A DNA stretch of 64,000 bases from Amphiura filiformis. Its lineage: Eukaryota > Echinodermata > Ophiuroidea > Amphilepidida > Amphiuridae. The stretch spans positions 34,745,548 to 34,809,547 of the forward strand of contig NC_092641.1 of assembly GCF_039555335.1 (NCBI RefSeq), written 5' to 3'. This document shows, piece by piece, positions 1 through 12,272 of this stretch (position 1 is its first letter; each line of letters starts with the position of its first letter). A program made the position numbers and the translations under genes. Under the pieces are notes generated by a model. The model saw only the letters and a list, made by a program, of their open reading frames with translations. It made no database searches and was not told where the DNA came from.

Positions 1-53
1 CGTTTCTATTAAAACCTTATATAAAAGTTAAAATTCGTATTTTTTTCCTTTAG

Positions 54-149
54 GGCTACTTAGCAATGACTGACTTCGACGCTTCGGGTTATGTTTACTT
101 GGATCCAGACGCCAATAGTGATAGCTCCTTTGACAATGATGAACATTGA
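54..149 (+). CDS. Last coding exon of an upstream receptor tyrosine kinase paralog (partial gene)
   Basis: A pyrimidine-rich tract ending in TTTAG precedes a phase-0 open exon that runs GYLAM...SGYVYLDPD... to a TGA at 147-149. It encodes 31 residues plus stop, exactly the length of the last exon of the complete RTK at 53911-54006. The two tails share 14 of 31 residues, including the initial GYL, M5, F8, S11, YVYL, and the D.NS that follows. The conserved YVYL is a plausible phosphotyrosine docking site, which is an inference. The kinase and ectodomain exons would lie left of base 1. An AATAAA at 288-293 lies 139 bases downstream. The alternative, a chance ORF, is unlikely given the matching length, phase, acceptor and motif. 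Confidence 0.72.
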   Translation, partial: GYLAMTDFDASGYVYLDPDANSDSSFDNDEH

Positions 150-287
150 TGCTATGAAGCCAACGATATACCGAATCTGCTCTACAGGTTAAACCAGTCT
201 CAAAAATTCAGCCAACCTAATAATAATGTTGTATTACCGTGTTTAATAACACCACATTATGACTTAGAAACAAAATTGCTGGATCTA

Positions 288-293
288 AATAAA
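288..293 (+). terminator. Candidate polyadenylation signal of the left-edge RTK paralog
   Basis: An AATAAA hexamer lies about 140 bases past the stop codon at 147-149. A chance hexamer in AT-rich DNA cannot be excluded. Confidence 0.35.
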
Positions 294-926
294 CTAGGAA
301 CATTGTAAAGCTAATGGAAATAATTCCAATTTTGAAATAAATTACTGTATTAAAGTAATTGTACTCCATTTGATTATTTACAATTGGAAATTGAACTCGA
401 CATTTCACATTTACTTCCACTTTTTGAGAAAATTCCTTAAAGCAATTTCGAAACATGTTTATTTCCGTTGCAAGGTATATTGAAGAAGGGGATCTTTCAA
501 ACAATTTTGTACGGGGATGTGGCACGCAGACTCTGGGATTCCAACTTTATCTAGACCTATTAGAAGTGAAATAATGTTACGAACCATTTAAACAATAATG
601 TGTGATTTGCATAAAAATAGATTCCTATTTAAATGCTAGTTTTCACTGAAAGCTACTGATCGCATTGTCTCCTTTTAATTTCGAGCCAAACAAATGAGGT
701 AAAACGAAGAAAATTGCTATTTCATTCCAGCGCCTACAATGCGGGTATAATCTCACCGATCGTACTACTATCAGCTACACGCAGCTGATGGGATGTACAA
801 ACAAAAAGACGTACTGCGAATAGCGATATGCATACAGTTTATACGGTACGTCACTTGTCAATGATTCAATGATACACACGCACCCGATATGGTTATATAG
901 TACTCGATCGGTGAGCTCAGAATAAA
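294..926. other. Gene-free stretch
   Basis: I see no supported gene or repeat. The open frames here are short, in AT-rich DNA, and match nothing I recognise. Confidence 0.5.
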
Positions 927-2351
927 CAGTGGACTTCGGGTATATTTATAAATGCGCTTTTATAAATGCGCACGTGACATCTACAAGTCGCCATACCGTG
1001 TTCAACGATGTAAGGTACCCGGATGTGCACAAATTCCACACGCAAAAGTATAGGCGAAAATGACAGATTACAAGGAAAATTGGTTTTGCAAAATAGTGGC
1101 ATTGATTGCAAAGGGCAAAATAATTTGATCCGAAACATAAACTCTTTATTTGGATTTTCCATTACGGAAAAAAAAATATGACGGAAAAGCTAGATATAGC
1201 TCATTTAAAAGTTATATTTCATTATTTCCGTGCTAAATGGGCGTGGCAATTGGCCATATTGATGACGAAATGTGATTCTTACTGGCATTAAGGTCAGAAC
1301 TGGGTAGCTGCCGATGATGTTATTTGATAATGTTTGTACGTAGGGAACTTGGGGGCTGTCATTTTCTTCGGAAGGAAGGGGTCATGGATTTATTTATTTG
1401 GGAGGCAAGATAAGTATACCCCCCCCTAGTGCCGCCAACGAACATAACTCTGACCCTAATTTTAACTCTAATTATAACGTAAATTGAGGAAACTATAACT
1501 TAAACCCTTTTCGGTATAATGACCCTCTCAAACTAATAGGCTAGATGTCCCCGCCTGACCTCCTCAACTCTAACTTACTCATTCGCTCGCAAATGGACAA
1601 AAAAACAAATTCAAAATGTGTTTTTAAGCACCTTTTGTGTCCCCAAGCTAAATCGGTAATCTGTACACCCTTTGTCATCCTTTGACGTACAATTTAGAGT
1701 ATAAACACGTAGATGACTGTACATGATCTAATCATCCCGGCTGGAAGATGTTGAGGAAGACTCGTATACTATACATCACGCTCATACGTTATATGACAAT
1801 TTGACGTACAATCACGTATGTGATTCATGGTTTGAGGTTTATTCAGCTAGGAAGTTAGATCTCGTCATACACATTATTGTCATGGTATTATATTGTAATT
1901 GTATACGTCAATTTTGTTCAGTTTGATTCAACCGGCTTAAAAAGTTTTACATTACAGGGAGGGGAAAAGTTAGAAAAAAAAAAATTATTTTATGAGTGAA
2001 AAAGGGGGGAGGGGTGTTTTGGGGGGAAGGGGGGACAAATAATATTTATAATATTATAAGTAAGGCGAGAAAGAGAGAAACCCTGTTCTACGGGCGAACG
2101 GACCTTTCAAGTAGGGTCGGTCGGTCGGTTGGTATTTAAAAAAAAAAATTTAAATAACCCAAAAAATCACAAAAATCTATAAATAAATTTCAATTTGAGA
2201 AAATACAAAAAAAAAATTGTCCTGAAGTTTCCGAAATTTGGGGTCGGCATTCATTTGTACAGGAAAAATTTGTTTCCCAGTTTGTTCAAAATAGAACAGG
2301 GTTTTCGTTTTTCGTCGCATAAATAAATAAATAAATAAATAGATAAATAGA

Positions 2352-2410
<59 letters not shown>

Positions 2411-2699
2411 ATATAAATAAATAAATAAACATGTTTTAGTTATGTTTGTACATGGGGGGTGCTGTGTAAAAATCATGATCCTTTGATATCCATGATTTAT
2501 CCTTGCAAATTTATAGCATCGAACCTCCAGCCAATGTTCCTTGCCAGTGCTAGCCACGAAACAGGGTCACAACTGTAGCCACTCCTTCAATGGTCGCCAT
2601 TTCAGTAATTGACAGCGATGTAATGCAAATATGGCGCTAGCCATCTGGTCACATGCGCATTTATAAAAGCGCATTTATATATACAACCGAAGTCTACTG
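927..2699. mobile_element. TIR DNA transposon, large copy, 5-bp target duplication ATAAA
   Basis: The element starts CAGTGGACTTCGGG and ends CGAAGTCTACTG. Subterminal inverted sequences TTTATAAATGCGC and GCGCATTTATA are followed inward by cacgtgac/gtcacatgcg. It is flanked by ATAAA at 922-926 and 2700-2704. Two shorter relatives lie at 11431-11936 and 50177-50639, also with 5-bp duplications. This copy is about 1.77 kb, longer because of internal sequence that includes a tetranucleotide array. I see no transposase ORF, so it is non-autonomous or decayed. Confidence 0.8.
2320..2431. repeat. (AAAT)n microsatellite
   Basis: An almost perfect tetranucleotide array of about 110 bases with a few ATAG variants, inside the TIR element at 927-2699. 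On the minus strand it creates a spurious ORF rich in Leu, Phe, Ile and Tyr. Confidence 0.95.
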
Positions 2700-2704
2700 A
2701 TAAA

Positions 2705-3785
2705 ACCGGTCTCCGGTTTTATTATAAATGTTAATTTTACTGTAATTAAAGCGCTTCAGGCTTAGTCTTTCACATGGCATTTATGTACACCAATGGCCAT
2801 TTGAGAAAATTTATTGGAATCAGCCAACTAATATTTATTGATTTATGGTCAACTTTTTCGCTCGCAGTAATTACGCGACCGAGCCTCCCAAACAACTACT
2901 TCGAAAGCCAGTTGTGCCTATAAACCAAAAGTTCCCTTAACACACAGTGAACTATTTCGCCAGAACTAGATACTGGTGATGCACTAACGATAGAGAAAAT
3001 ATAAAGACTACATCTAACGATTTAAAAATTACGTCCACTCAGAATGCTCGACTGACATAGAATGAGTCCTTAGCGACAAATAGCGCTAAGGCCTGTCCGC
3101 AAACATATCACTTGACTTCACTACGGAAGGTAATTTCAATCGCAGGGATAATTTTATGTTTTATTTGACGAGCAAATTAAACTGCATTACCATACTTACA
3201 GTGGTGCAAAAAGTAGAAATTCGAAAAAAAATGAGGGCGCTGCTGTGGAGCAAATCATACATTATGGCTTTAATATACCTGTACGGGTATGTGCCCCGGT
3301 TTTGAGATGCGTTGTCAGTAATTTTGGTATAGTGATTCCTGTTGACATGTTCGTTGGGTTTCGGCAGAGTCTGAATGCGCCCAAATTAAATAAACTGGGC
3401 GCATTTACCCTCATATCAAAAGCGCCCAATTTTGACGAAATTGGCTGCCTTCAGTGAATAGTATACAATGTAATATAGAAAACATCCGGTTTGCATTGTT
3501 CAGTTTCGTCAAATTAATGTTTTTTAATCAAATGAAAGTTATGCAGCTGTTGTGCATTGATCGCATATTTTTCTCAAACCTGTTAGTAGAATTTTCCGTT
3601 AATGTTACATCATTACAGTACTATTGAACATGTTATTTAGCGTATAAGTATTGCGAAAACAATGGATATTGCAGCATAATTTTTCTGTATACAGCCACTA
3701 AAAACACGCTCATAGTGAAAACAAATCTTGGTATTATTTTTTAAATAATGAAGCCAATCAAAACAGTAAATATGGTAAAAACTTA
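2705..3785. other. Gene-free stretch
   Basis: No supported coding or RNA feature. A 70-residue frame at 3245-3457 has no recognisable domain and lies in sequence with short internal repeats (gcgcccaaatt...). Confidence 0.45.
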
Positions 3786-4200
3786 AGGGATCTGATATGA
3801 ACGTTTAGCGACGTTTTCACGTATTTTTTGTGGGAGCTGAGAGTACACCAGAACTATCGAATTGCATTCTGAATACGAAGAATATCCTTCTGATATCAAA
3901 TAATTTTGATTTTTTGAGATTCGCGATATAATACAAATTTTATAACAAATTATTCAAATTTTATATTTTTAAAATTTTTGATATTTAACAGTCCTCGAAG
4001 TTAACTTTATAAATCTAATGATTTATACTTAAAGTGTATGTAGGTAGGATGAAAAGCCGACGATCAATTGAAAATTTTGACCATTCATATTGGAGATATT
4101 TTTCCCAAAAAGACCTAAATTTTTTGGGTGTTTTGGGAAAAAAATCCATATCTTTAATACGAAAGGTCAAAATTGTCAATTGATCGTCGGCTTTTCAATC
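3786..4200. repeat. Interspersed repeat with internal hairpin (GATCGTCGGCTTTTC family), copy 1
   Basis: Inverted arms GAAAAGCCGACGATCAATTG (from 4050) and CAATTGATCGTCGGCTTTTC (ending 4196) flank a shorter palindrome around tttcccaaaaag...tttgggaaaa. Related copies lie at 13930-14215 and 23965-24200, sharing the arm motif and the phrase cttcaatacgaaaggtcaaa. The left part (gatctgatatgaacgttt, then ttctgatatcaaat) matches, inverted, the right end of the 13.9-kb copy. No coding capacity. Confidence 0.7.
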
Positions 4201-4852
4201 CTTCCTCAATTAGGAAAGGCTACAAATCTGGCACAGATATAGAGTTTGATATGATAAATACTCTGGATACTGGTACCAAGTGCGTTTAAAAAAACAATTG
4301 AATTGAGTTCAGATAGTTTGGTTGAGAAACGCATTTTTTTTTCGTGACTTTTACCAGGCTCTGTGCTTTTACCCAAATGTTACCCCAAAATGTCCATATT
4401 ACAGCTTGTCAATTCACGTGAATTGGATGCATATTGTGATAAAGTAAAAAAGATGAGGCATCTTCTGTATCATTACAATACTTATTCGATTGACCGAAGA
4501 GTCACTCCGAGGAGGATTGACTTTTCACTCTTTAGAATTTAGAGAGTACCGTTGTAGGGCACTCAAGGTGGACAAATCCTTAATTTTAACACAAGGATTA
4601 CCTTTTAAACACTATAAACAATCCAAAGACGTCGATATTCTAATTAGTGGAAATTGGGAAACACACGTCGACAAAATGCAAATACCTATACAATATTTTG
4701 TGTTGGACATAGTCAGTGGTTTTACAGATTTTCAAATCAGATATCGTTTGTGCCAAACTTAGAAAGCATAAACCGTTGCAAATTTTTAAAATTTTAAATT
4801 CATAAAAGCCAAAACTACGTAGAATTTAGATCTAAAGGTATAATATACAAAT
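4201..4852. other. No recognised feature
   Basis: It contains a 90-codon open frame at 4490-4762 (+) with no domain I recognise and no convincing splice or repeat context. I do not call it a gene. Confidence 0.4.
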
Positions 4853-5008
4853 ATTGACTGCTATGAAAGGCATGGTTAACATTATAGGCCCAAGGTGATC
4901 TCAAAACCATGCTATGACCTGAGGCGCAGCCGAGGGTCATAGCATGGTTTTGAGATCACCGCGGGCCTATAATGTTAACCATGACCCGAATAAAGCAGTC
5001 AATTTTTG
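4853..5008. repeat. Foldback (hairpin) element, arms about 70 bp
   Basis: The left arm begins ATTGACTGCT and runs through GGTTAACATTATAGGCCC and ATGCTATGACC. The right arm repeats all of it in reverse complement and ends GCAGTCAAT. The loop is about 13 bases. It ends about 80 bases past the stop of the minus-strand F-box-like gene and could fall within that transcript's 3' end. Confidence 0.8.
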
Positions 5009-5009
5009 T

Positions 5010-5015
5010 TTTATT
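5010..5015 (-). terminator. Candidate polyadenylation signal for the F-box/LRR-like gene
   Basis: TTTATT on the plus strand reads AATAAA on the minus strand, about 76 bases after the stop at 5091-5093. Confidence 0.45.
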
Positions 5016-5090
5016 GTAGCTGAATTGAAAACAGGACTAATTACACTATGACATAGCGTATTGAAATACAGTCATGATAAATTGCCATCT

Positions 5091-6378
5091 TCATGCGGTT
5101 GTATCAATTGGTTGACCCATAACAGTTCTCTTCCATGTTTCTTGAATTTTGGCGTCAACGTGATTAACTACTCCGAGAGCACGATGATTAAACCTTTCAT
5201 TCCCGAGATCCACTATCTCAATCTCTGTGGATTCAACAATGGGGAATACCTGATGGTTGTATAAATTATGCACATTGTGTCCTGTAAGTTTAACATAGTT
5301 GATGTTTACCAGAGTACCTATTACTTCATATATAGCATGTATGGTATGGACCGAAAGCGAAGAATTTCCAGAATACCAGAGTGTTTCTAAACAGGGGTGA
5401 TGGCACAATGACCGGAGGCTTTCGCAGCTTATGCTTCGCAATCCCTCTGTCAAATCTAGAAATTTAAGTTCCTTCAGATACTTTCCAACAAGGGACACAA
5501 CAGGTGATGTTACTCTATCTAGTACCAATGAGTGAAGATGTGATAGTCTCGATACCATCATCTCAAATGTTTGTTCTGAATACCAAACGTCCTTGAGACA
5601 TAGGTCTTGAAGATGCTCCCAACCCCCAATTGACACCATGAGATTATCAATTTTGGAATGCTGGCCTGACAGGCGAAAACGTGACATTGATGTTATAGAG
5701 CCAACTGAATCGGTCAAAATATCATCCAGGTGCATTGAACGAAAATCAAAATTAACAATCAAATCATCACGATCGACCTGATTACAGCTACAATGAAGCA
5801 ATTGAATTTCTCGTAAATGTGAGTGTGTTGATAGCTGTTGTAAGCCAGATGACGACAGATTAAAACCTTGGAGGGTCACACTGCGCAAATTGGAACATTG
5901 GGCAAGTAGAATTAATATTTGTTCATGTTCGAGAATTAGGTTTGGATTCATATTTCGGTGGCATGATATTCGACATTCCACGAGGATTTGCTGTAAATAA
6001 CACACTTTCTCTTGATCTCTACAGATAGCATTCATTTCATTGTCGGTTATAGAAAAGTAAATTTGCTTCAGATTTGGACATTTAATGTGCAAAATATCAA
6101 CAACCGAGCAACTCATTCCGAAAATATGCAACTCTTGTAAGACCAAACCGGCATAAAGTTTTACAAATCTCAGTACATTGTCGTGATGTGAAGCTGGAAA
6201 CCTCCAGTGTGTGTGAATTTGCCTGAAATCAAAGACGTGTTTCCCATCTTTAGAAGTAAAACGCTTGTATTTCTTCTTCCCATCATCAATCTCTTCAAGG
6301 ACAGGACCTTCTTCTTCCAGGTTGATGACTTTCCAAGCATGAGTATCCTGGATGATGTTGTACCACTTTTTACACACT
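5091..6378 (-). CDS. F-box / leucine-rich-repeat-like protein, 3' exon
   Basis: One long minus-strand exon encodes about 428 residues. It opens with VCKKWYNIIQDTHAWKVINL, which resembles the second half of an F-box (the VC.rW..l..d..lW. pattern that contacts Skp1). It continues with irregular leucine-rich repeats such as CPNLKQIYFS, CSNLRSVTLQGF, HSHLREIQLLHC, LSHLHSLVLD and LKELKFLDLTEG. F-box/LRR proteins are substrate receptors of SCF ubiquitin ligases; the target here is unknown. A good acceptor (ttactattatttactctag) precedes the VCKKW codons, so the in-frame ATG at 6410 is probably intronic and the first half of the F-box lies in a 5' exon I could not find. A retrocopy or truncated gene is the alternative. 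The frame is intact to a TGA at 5091-5093, with an AATAAA nearby. Confidence 0.7.
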
Positions 6379-7027
6379 CTAGAGTAAATAATAGTAACAA
6401 GGAATGCCATCTTTTAAAATATTTTAAAATATAATGTGTTATTAAAAACGACAGCTAGGAACAGTACAAGGCTAAGCACAGATTTTTGTGAAAATGGTAT
6501 ATAACAAATGTTCGTCTAGTAAATACAGTTTGGCAAATAAATAGGACATGTTTTTACTATAAATAGTTTGCCCTATCTAGGACATGTTTTTACTATAGGT
6601 AGCACAAACTATTTCTTCTTTGAATTATCACTACAGGACGAACATAATAGATTTTTGGTTATCAAAATATTCTGTTCCTGTTTGACGAGTATGTAAACTT
6701 TAACCTTGAAATTCTGAGATTGTGCATTTGCAACATGAAACAGAATGTTAGTCGTACCAAACTTAACAGATTATATATTTAAGTTGTACCAGAAGCATGA
6801 TCTATAGAAGTGATGCGACTGAATAAGTGATGCAATATAAAAAGTGGGTAATGGTGAATCCATGTACGAGGACACAAAACACATCAAGAATCAATAAATG
6901 ATACAAGAGGATACCTTGAATATGAACAACAGGAAAGAAAAAAAAAGCAAGATGTGAGGAAACAAGTAAAATGCAGACTAGACAGTACGTAGGGGGACAA
7001 AAACAGCAAATGTAGGCATAAGAAGTA
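6379..7027. other. Probable intron or 5' flank of the F-box-like gene
   Basis: I searched for an exon encoding the first half of the F-box and found none. The phrase ggacatgtttttactata occurs twice between 6544 and 6600. Confidence 0.35.
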
Positions 7028-7305
7028 GGCAAAGTTCGATAGCCAAAAATTACCAGTTTCAAGGCCGACAGAAGTGCTGAACCTGCGAAAACAACAAGGA
7101 TCAATGGTAATACAAAAGTGCACTAGAACGAGTGATGAAAATCACTGTGCATATAAACAGAGACGCTAAACCAAACATCCAGAGTAGGCACAAAAACAGG
7201 CAAAGTTCGATGGCCAAAAATGGCCATTTCCAGAGCCCACAAAAGTGTCAGGAAAACAGTACACTGGGAGTGATGAAAATCACTGTGCACATAGCAGTCG
7301 AACAA
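7028..7305. repeat. Tandem duplication, unit about 170 bp
   Basis: Two copies share the phrase ggcaaagttcgat.gccaaaaat near the start and gtgatgaaaatcactgtgca near the end. The second copy is the better preserved. The overlapping open frames on both strands are by-products. Confidence 0.65.
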
Positions 7306-7604
7306 CACCAAACAGACAAAAAAATACCGACGTTTCCAGCAGATAAACTGCTCTTCTTCAGGGACAGACAACAAAATATAAAGCAAACAACAATAACTAC
7401 ATGCTGTAGTTTAAAAACAAATTCAGGTCAAAAATTGAAGGCAAGTTCAAATTGAACTAAGTGGCAAACAAGAAGGCAAACTCAGAGCAAAATAAGCTGT
7501 GTTTTCACTCAGTATATGCAATATACATGATATAGGTACAGTTTGCATTTTCGATAGCATCGTGACCAAACGTTTTTCTGCACAAGGAACGACTTGCAGC
7601 CTCC

Positions 7605-8328
7605 CAGCAAACACAAAAACGTTTTAAAAACGTTTTAAATAAGTTATATTTTGGCTTTTGGTTTAGGTAAAAACGCTTTAATAACAATGTCGGGTTATAT
7701 AAAGGTCATGATAACATTTTAAAACGTTTTGTATGAAAACACACTACAACAATATTTTTAAATGTTTTCAAAAAATGTTATTATAAACTATTTTGGCAAA
7801 CATTTTTGCCAAATATTGTGTCAATACTTAAATAACATTATGTTAAAATATTTGAACCCAGTAAACACAGAAATGTTCTTAAAATGTTTTTTTTTTCCAA
7901 AACCTTTTAATAACATTTAAATGTCGGGTTATATAAAAACCTTTTAATAACATTTAAATGTCGGGTTATATAAAGGTCATGAAAACGTTTTTAAAACGTT
8001 ATTGAAAATATTTTGGGCAAACATTTTTCGCAAAATATTTTTTCAACCTCAAAATAACATTCTGTTTAGAATGTTGTATCAAGTTTTCAAGAATGTTTTT
8101 GGAATTTTATTAAAACGTTTTTATACCCTTTATATAACCCGACATTTAAACGTTTTCTGTAAAACATTTTTGTTTGCTGAGCAGTAGATTATCAAAAATG
8201 TTTTTAAGGTTATGAAAACGTTTTATACTCTTAATATACCCTTTATATAACCCGACATTTAAACGTTTTCTGACAACCTTTTATAACCTTTTGCGAATGA
8301 TGTCAAAAACGTTTTGTGTTTGCTGGGC
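7605..8328. mobile_element. Foldback/TIR element with termini CCCAGCAAACAC, copy 1
   Basis: It begins CCCAGCAAACACAAAAACG and ends GTTTTGTGTTTGCTGGG. The interior is made of repeated aaaacgtttt blocks and several copies of atgtcgggttatataaa in both orientations. A shorter relative lies at about 51299-51585 in RTK intron 11. No coding capacity. The target duplication is not clear. Confidence 0.7.
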
Positions 8329-8639
8329 ATTGCACATTAATTTTTTCGAGCAGTGGCGTAGCGTATGTCATCCTGTTTGGAGGAACGTCCCCACGTGCCC
8401 CTAAACGCCATTGGTTTACATTGCATACAAAAAATGTTGGGGAACATATTAATTTGAATCAAGTATACCTTAACGTCATAAGCTTGTCAAAGAGCGATAG
8501 CAGGTTGAATATGATCAGTAATTCATCCACATTTAGCAGGTCAATTGCAGCCATGGTCTCCACATTGACTTTTCGTTCTATAGTCCCTTTCGTGTCTGAA
8601 AAAAAAGAAGCCATCATGAAAACAAAGATTCGTTAATCC

Positions 8640-9185
8640 GTCCATTACCAGGGGTCCATTAAGGGTGGGTGGTCCGATTAACAGCCTCATCCCCCCCCCC
8701 GCCACCCCAGTGAGGTTTTGGTGTCAAGAAAGCTCATTAAGCTAATAGCTCAGGCCCAGTAACGCATGACAAGGTATAACATCAGAAAAGATTTATAAGC
8801 GATCCCATGATACTAGTGAAACATCCGGGTACTTGAGAACCAGTCTACGTTGAAGTTTCAACCTAACCTGATTTCAACCTGATTGAAATCAGGTTGATCT
8901 CCATCAGGTTGAAGTCCATTTGCAAATACAACGTGATTTCAACCTGATTTCAACGTCGCAATTCAGTATTGAAGTTACGTAATGTTACTATGTCAACGGG
9001 ATCACGCGCTAGAGTAATGAACCACGATCGAAATGATCACCACATAAAGTATATGGCACTCGAAGGCATACCAAAGTAGCGTGATCCGGTAACCAAGAGA
9101 ATTACGTAACCACTTCGATGCTGAATTGATTTTGACGTCGAAATTTCAACGTGATTTCAACGTCAGGTGTGCCCACTGGGTGCTC
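8640..9185. repeat. Dispersed ttcaacctgattt repeats
   Basis: At least six imperfect copies of ttcaacctgatttcaac or its reverse complement lie at 8850-8960 and 9140-9170. The block ends at cccactggg. A poly-C run sits at 8691-8701. No gene. Confidence 0.55.
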
Positions 9186-10680
9186 TATCTGCCTGTCCTC
9201 TGCACATCTCATTTAGTATCAGGTGGCGTTCTCTCTGCTCTAGTTCCTTCTGACTTGCTTTGCCTTCTTTTGGAGACAGTCTTCGTGAGCAAGTTTTTGG
9301 GAAGAGATATGACTTCAGTAATTTCTTGAAGACTGGTAATGAGTTTGCAGTATACGAATGATGATGGGTAAATTGTCCTACAGTCCAGTAGCAGCCAGAG
9401 AAAAAGCTTTATTTGCGGCAGAGTGCAGATTTGGCATTTAATGTATATACAGTAAGCCGGGTTGTATCTGAAGCACAGCGAAGTCCGGTACGTGATTGAC
9501 GGTATTAACCATCATGGTAAGGTGTGAAACAAGAAGCTATAGATAACCTGAAGCATATATCCATTGCTTAAAAGCATTTAAACACATTATAGAGAGAGAT
9601 TGCGATTTCCAAACGTAGGTATCGGACGTACGTTGATGTATTCAAAACCACTCTCCTGTATCGAAGCGAGGTCGCGTATTTAGCCAGTTTTGAAGATTTT
9701 CCACGTGCGAAATAAAAGTAGATACATCGTTGAAAATGTACAAAATTTGTCAATTTCACAATAATGTTAAATACAGTCAATGATAATGAACATACCCGAA
9801 GGAAAGTCTAATTATTATTATGATCCTTTTTGTTTGTAACAAATCATTATAATAAAGGTACAGCGATGTGATGAAAATCGACTAAATTTATACGCGATGT
9901 CTATACGCAGAGATTGCCCATTGAAATGTGTGTGATACTTTGCGTACAAAAAATGACATTGCATGCGATTTCCCATTTTGGATTCCAACGTAGTATAAAA
10001 CGCATATGCTACGTTGAAATATGCTGATTTTACCTCATGTCGAAGTTCATGCAACGCGCCCAATTTTCAGGACGAGAAAGTCTCACTTTGAAAGTTACTT
10101 AAAAGTCATGATATATGGATGTAGTGATCTTTAATCTACCAAAATATATATTTTTGGGCAACTATAATATTTGGGGAGCACAAAAATACAATTAAGTTTA
10201 AGCAGCATGTTAAGTCAAAATTTAAGTCAAAATCAAAAGCTGTTTGAATCAGGCAGAGACTCAGTAGCCTGCATTACTGTTAATTTTTCAATCACTATGC
10301 CCTCTATCGACCTAGATTAGATTAAATCAGATTTATAGTCTTTATTCCAGCCGACTTGTTCTCCTTCATGACGAAAGAGCACAATCCAGTTTGGAACCGA
10401 GACTAGCGATATTTAACACCGTACATAGTGCAGTTACGTCCACGGTAAATTCACCGTGACCTTTCCAGCCATAAACCCGCTTAGTCAAATTAAACCAATA
10501 TATGCAGTACTAAACCATAATAGTAATCGATTGTCCAATGCAAATTTATTACCACGTGATAATATTAATCCAATGAACGATCGAATTGCACGGTACTGTC
10601 GACTAATCCAATCGATAATGACGCGCTATTGACATGTAGTACGGGCGGAGCTACACTGTGAGTTTTGGGGTATATTTCAC
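9186..10680. other. Gene-free stretch
   Basis: No ORF with recognisable domains, no clear exon with conserved coding, and no strong repeat. Confidence 0.4.
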
Positions 10681-11050
10681 TGGTTTGCTATCATTTACTC
10701 ATCAAGGCGGTCCCCCGTTATTATAAGGACTATGCTAATAATTTAAAAAGATTGATATGTAGAAAATAAACCATACTTGATTGACAGAAAGTACTAAATT
10801 TGTATCTCAGTTTTACGGTTTCGTGGCACCCCTCTTCCAAACGCGACCAAGTCAGGGCGGCCTGGTGAAGCAAAATGTGCATTGGATTAACACGGGAGTT
10901 TGGATAAGATGTAGATTTCCTTTCTCATACAAATGTATGGTCCCCCGTTATTAAAGCTTATACCGGGTTAAAAATTCAGATATTTTGAAAAGAATAAGTA
11001 ATTGAAACATAGAGCAAGTACTAAAATCATAGCTTTTATACTTTTTGAAA
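10681..11050. repeat. Diverged direct repeat starting GGTCCCCCGTTATTA
   Basis: GGTCCCCCGTTATTA occurs near 10710 and again near 10940. Each is followed by related AT-rich sequence (aaaaagattgatatg versus aaaagaataagtaattg). Probably two halves of an old duplicated repeat. Confidence 0.5.
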
Positions 11051-11430
11051 TATGATGCTAACTAGTTCATCTCCTATACCTACAACACATCGCTACCAGT
11101 ACGGGTCAATTATCTATTGTGAGTGCCCCTGTGTTGTGTGCATACATGTAGTTAACAATAACTGCATGATGATTAACGTACGTAAAAACGTACGTGAAAA
11201 CGTACAGTCCACGTGCTGCATTTGGAACATCGCAATCTCTCTATTATAGAAATCGGGGGATAAAACAAGTGATCTTACAATACTACTGCAGGTGTCAAAA
11301 TCCAAGAAACGTCTGATGCGAGTGATGTTACGCAAGTGGCATGAAACAGAACTGGTAAGAGATGTTATTTGCGGAGCCATAGACATTACATCATCAAAGA
11401 TGATGCCTAGATTCATTCAGACTGCTTAAA

Positions 11431-11936
11431 CAGTGTTAGTGTACTTCGTTTGAAATTTATAAATGCGCTTTTTATACGCACGTGACCAACTCCACACTGC
11501 CATAACAGCTTGTAGGCAGTAAGTCTCGAAGTGACCCTCTACATAGCGGGTGGTCTTCCTATACATTTGAATGCAAAAGCGGAACAACATGAGACTATTG
11601 TGCAGCAAAATTATCTATTTTGTTCAACTTTGTGATTATATTGTAAACCATGTAAACGTTTCCGTCGTTGAATAGGTTTTTCCGTCGTCAAATACTTTCA
11701 AAATGTTGTTTTTGATAACATATTACAAATTCGGAATCCCACCATGTGTAATAATTTTGCTATTCAATTAATACTTACATTTGATGATATTTATCTATAG
11801 CGTTCCTTTCTGTATAGTGGTCAATGCAATGAGGATTTGGTCACGCTTGCTGGTCTTGGTATGTCGTGCCCATAAGTCACGTCACTCACGTGCGTATTTA
11901 TAAAAGCGCATTTATAAACATAACCGAAGTACACTG
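11431..11936. mobile_element. TIR DNA transposon, 506-bp copy, 5-bp target duplication TTAAA
   Basis: Same family as 927-2699 and 50177-50639. It starts CAGTG and ends ACCGAAGTACACTG. Inner arms AAATTTATAAATGCGC and GCGCATTTATAAA are followed by cacgtgac/cacgtgcg. Flanks are TTAAA at 11426-11430 and 11937-11941. The interior (gtcaatgcaatgaggatttggtcacg) matches the 50-kb copy in the opposite orientation. Non-coding. Confidence 0.87.
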
Positions 11937-12272
11937 TTAAATATAAATCAAAGTTAATAACTTACCAATTGACGAGTACAATACGTTCTATAACGACTGT
12001 TGAAATTGTCTGTACCTGGAACAGAAACAACAAGTAGTGAAATCTGCTGGCAGTGTGAACACGAACAATGGAAACTGACTGCATGAGTACAACCACGCAA
12101 TGAATGCTGTGCCATGGTCACGGTCGAATCTCTTCCAATCATCGTTAGAGGGAATTCACAGACAAAACAATGACATTTGGAATACAGTTGACACGTATAT
12201 ATTATCGTCATCATGTGGCTGATGTGAAATTATCAAAAACACATATGTAATTCCTGTCAAAAATGTGGAGGG

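Noticed and set aside
2177-2557. 126-codon minus-strand frame with a Leu/Phe/Ile/Tyr-rich run
   Set aside because: Produced by the (AAAT)n microsatellite; no other coding signal.
4490-4762. 90-codon plus-strand frame
   Set aside because: No domain, homologue or splice context recognised; length is compatible with chance.
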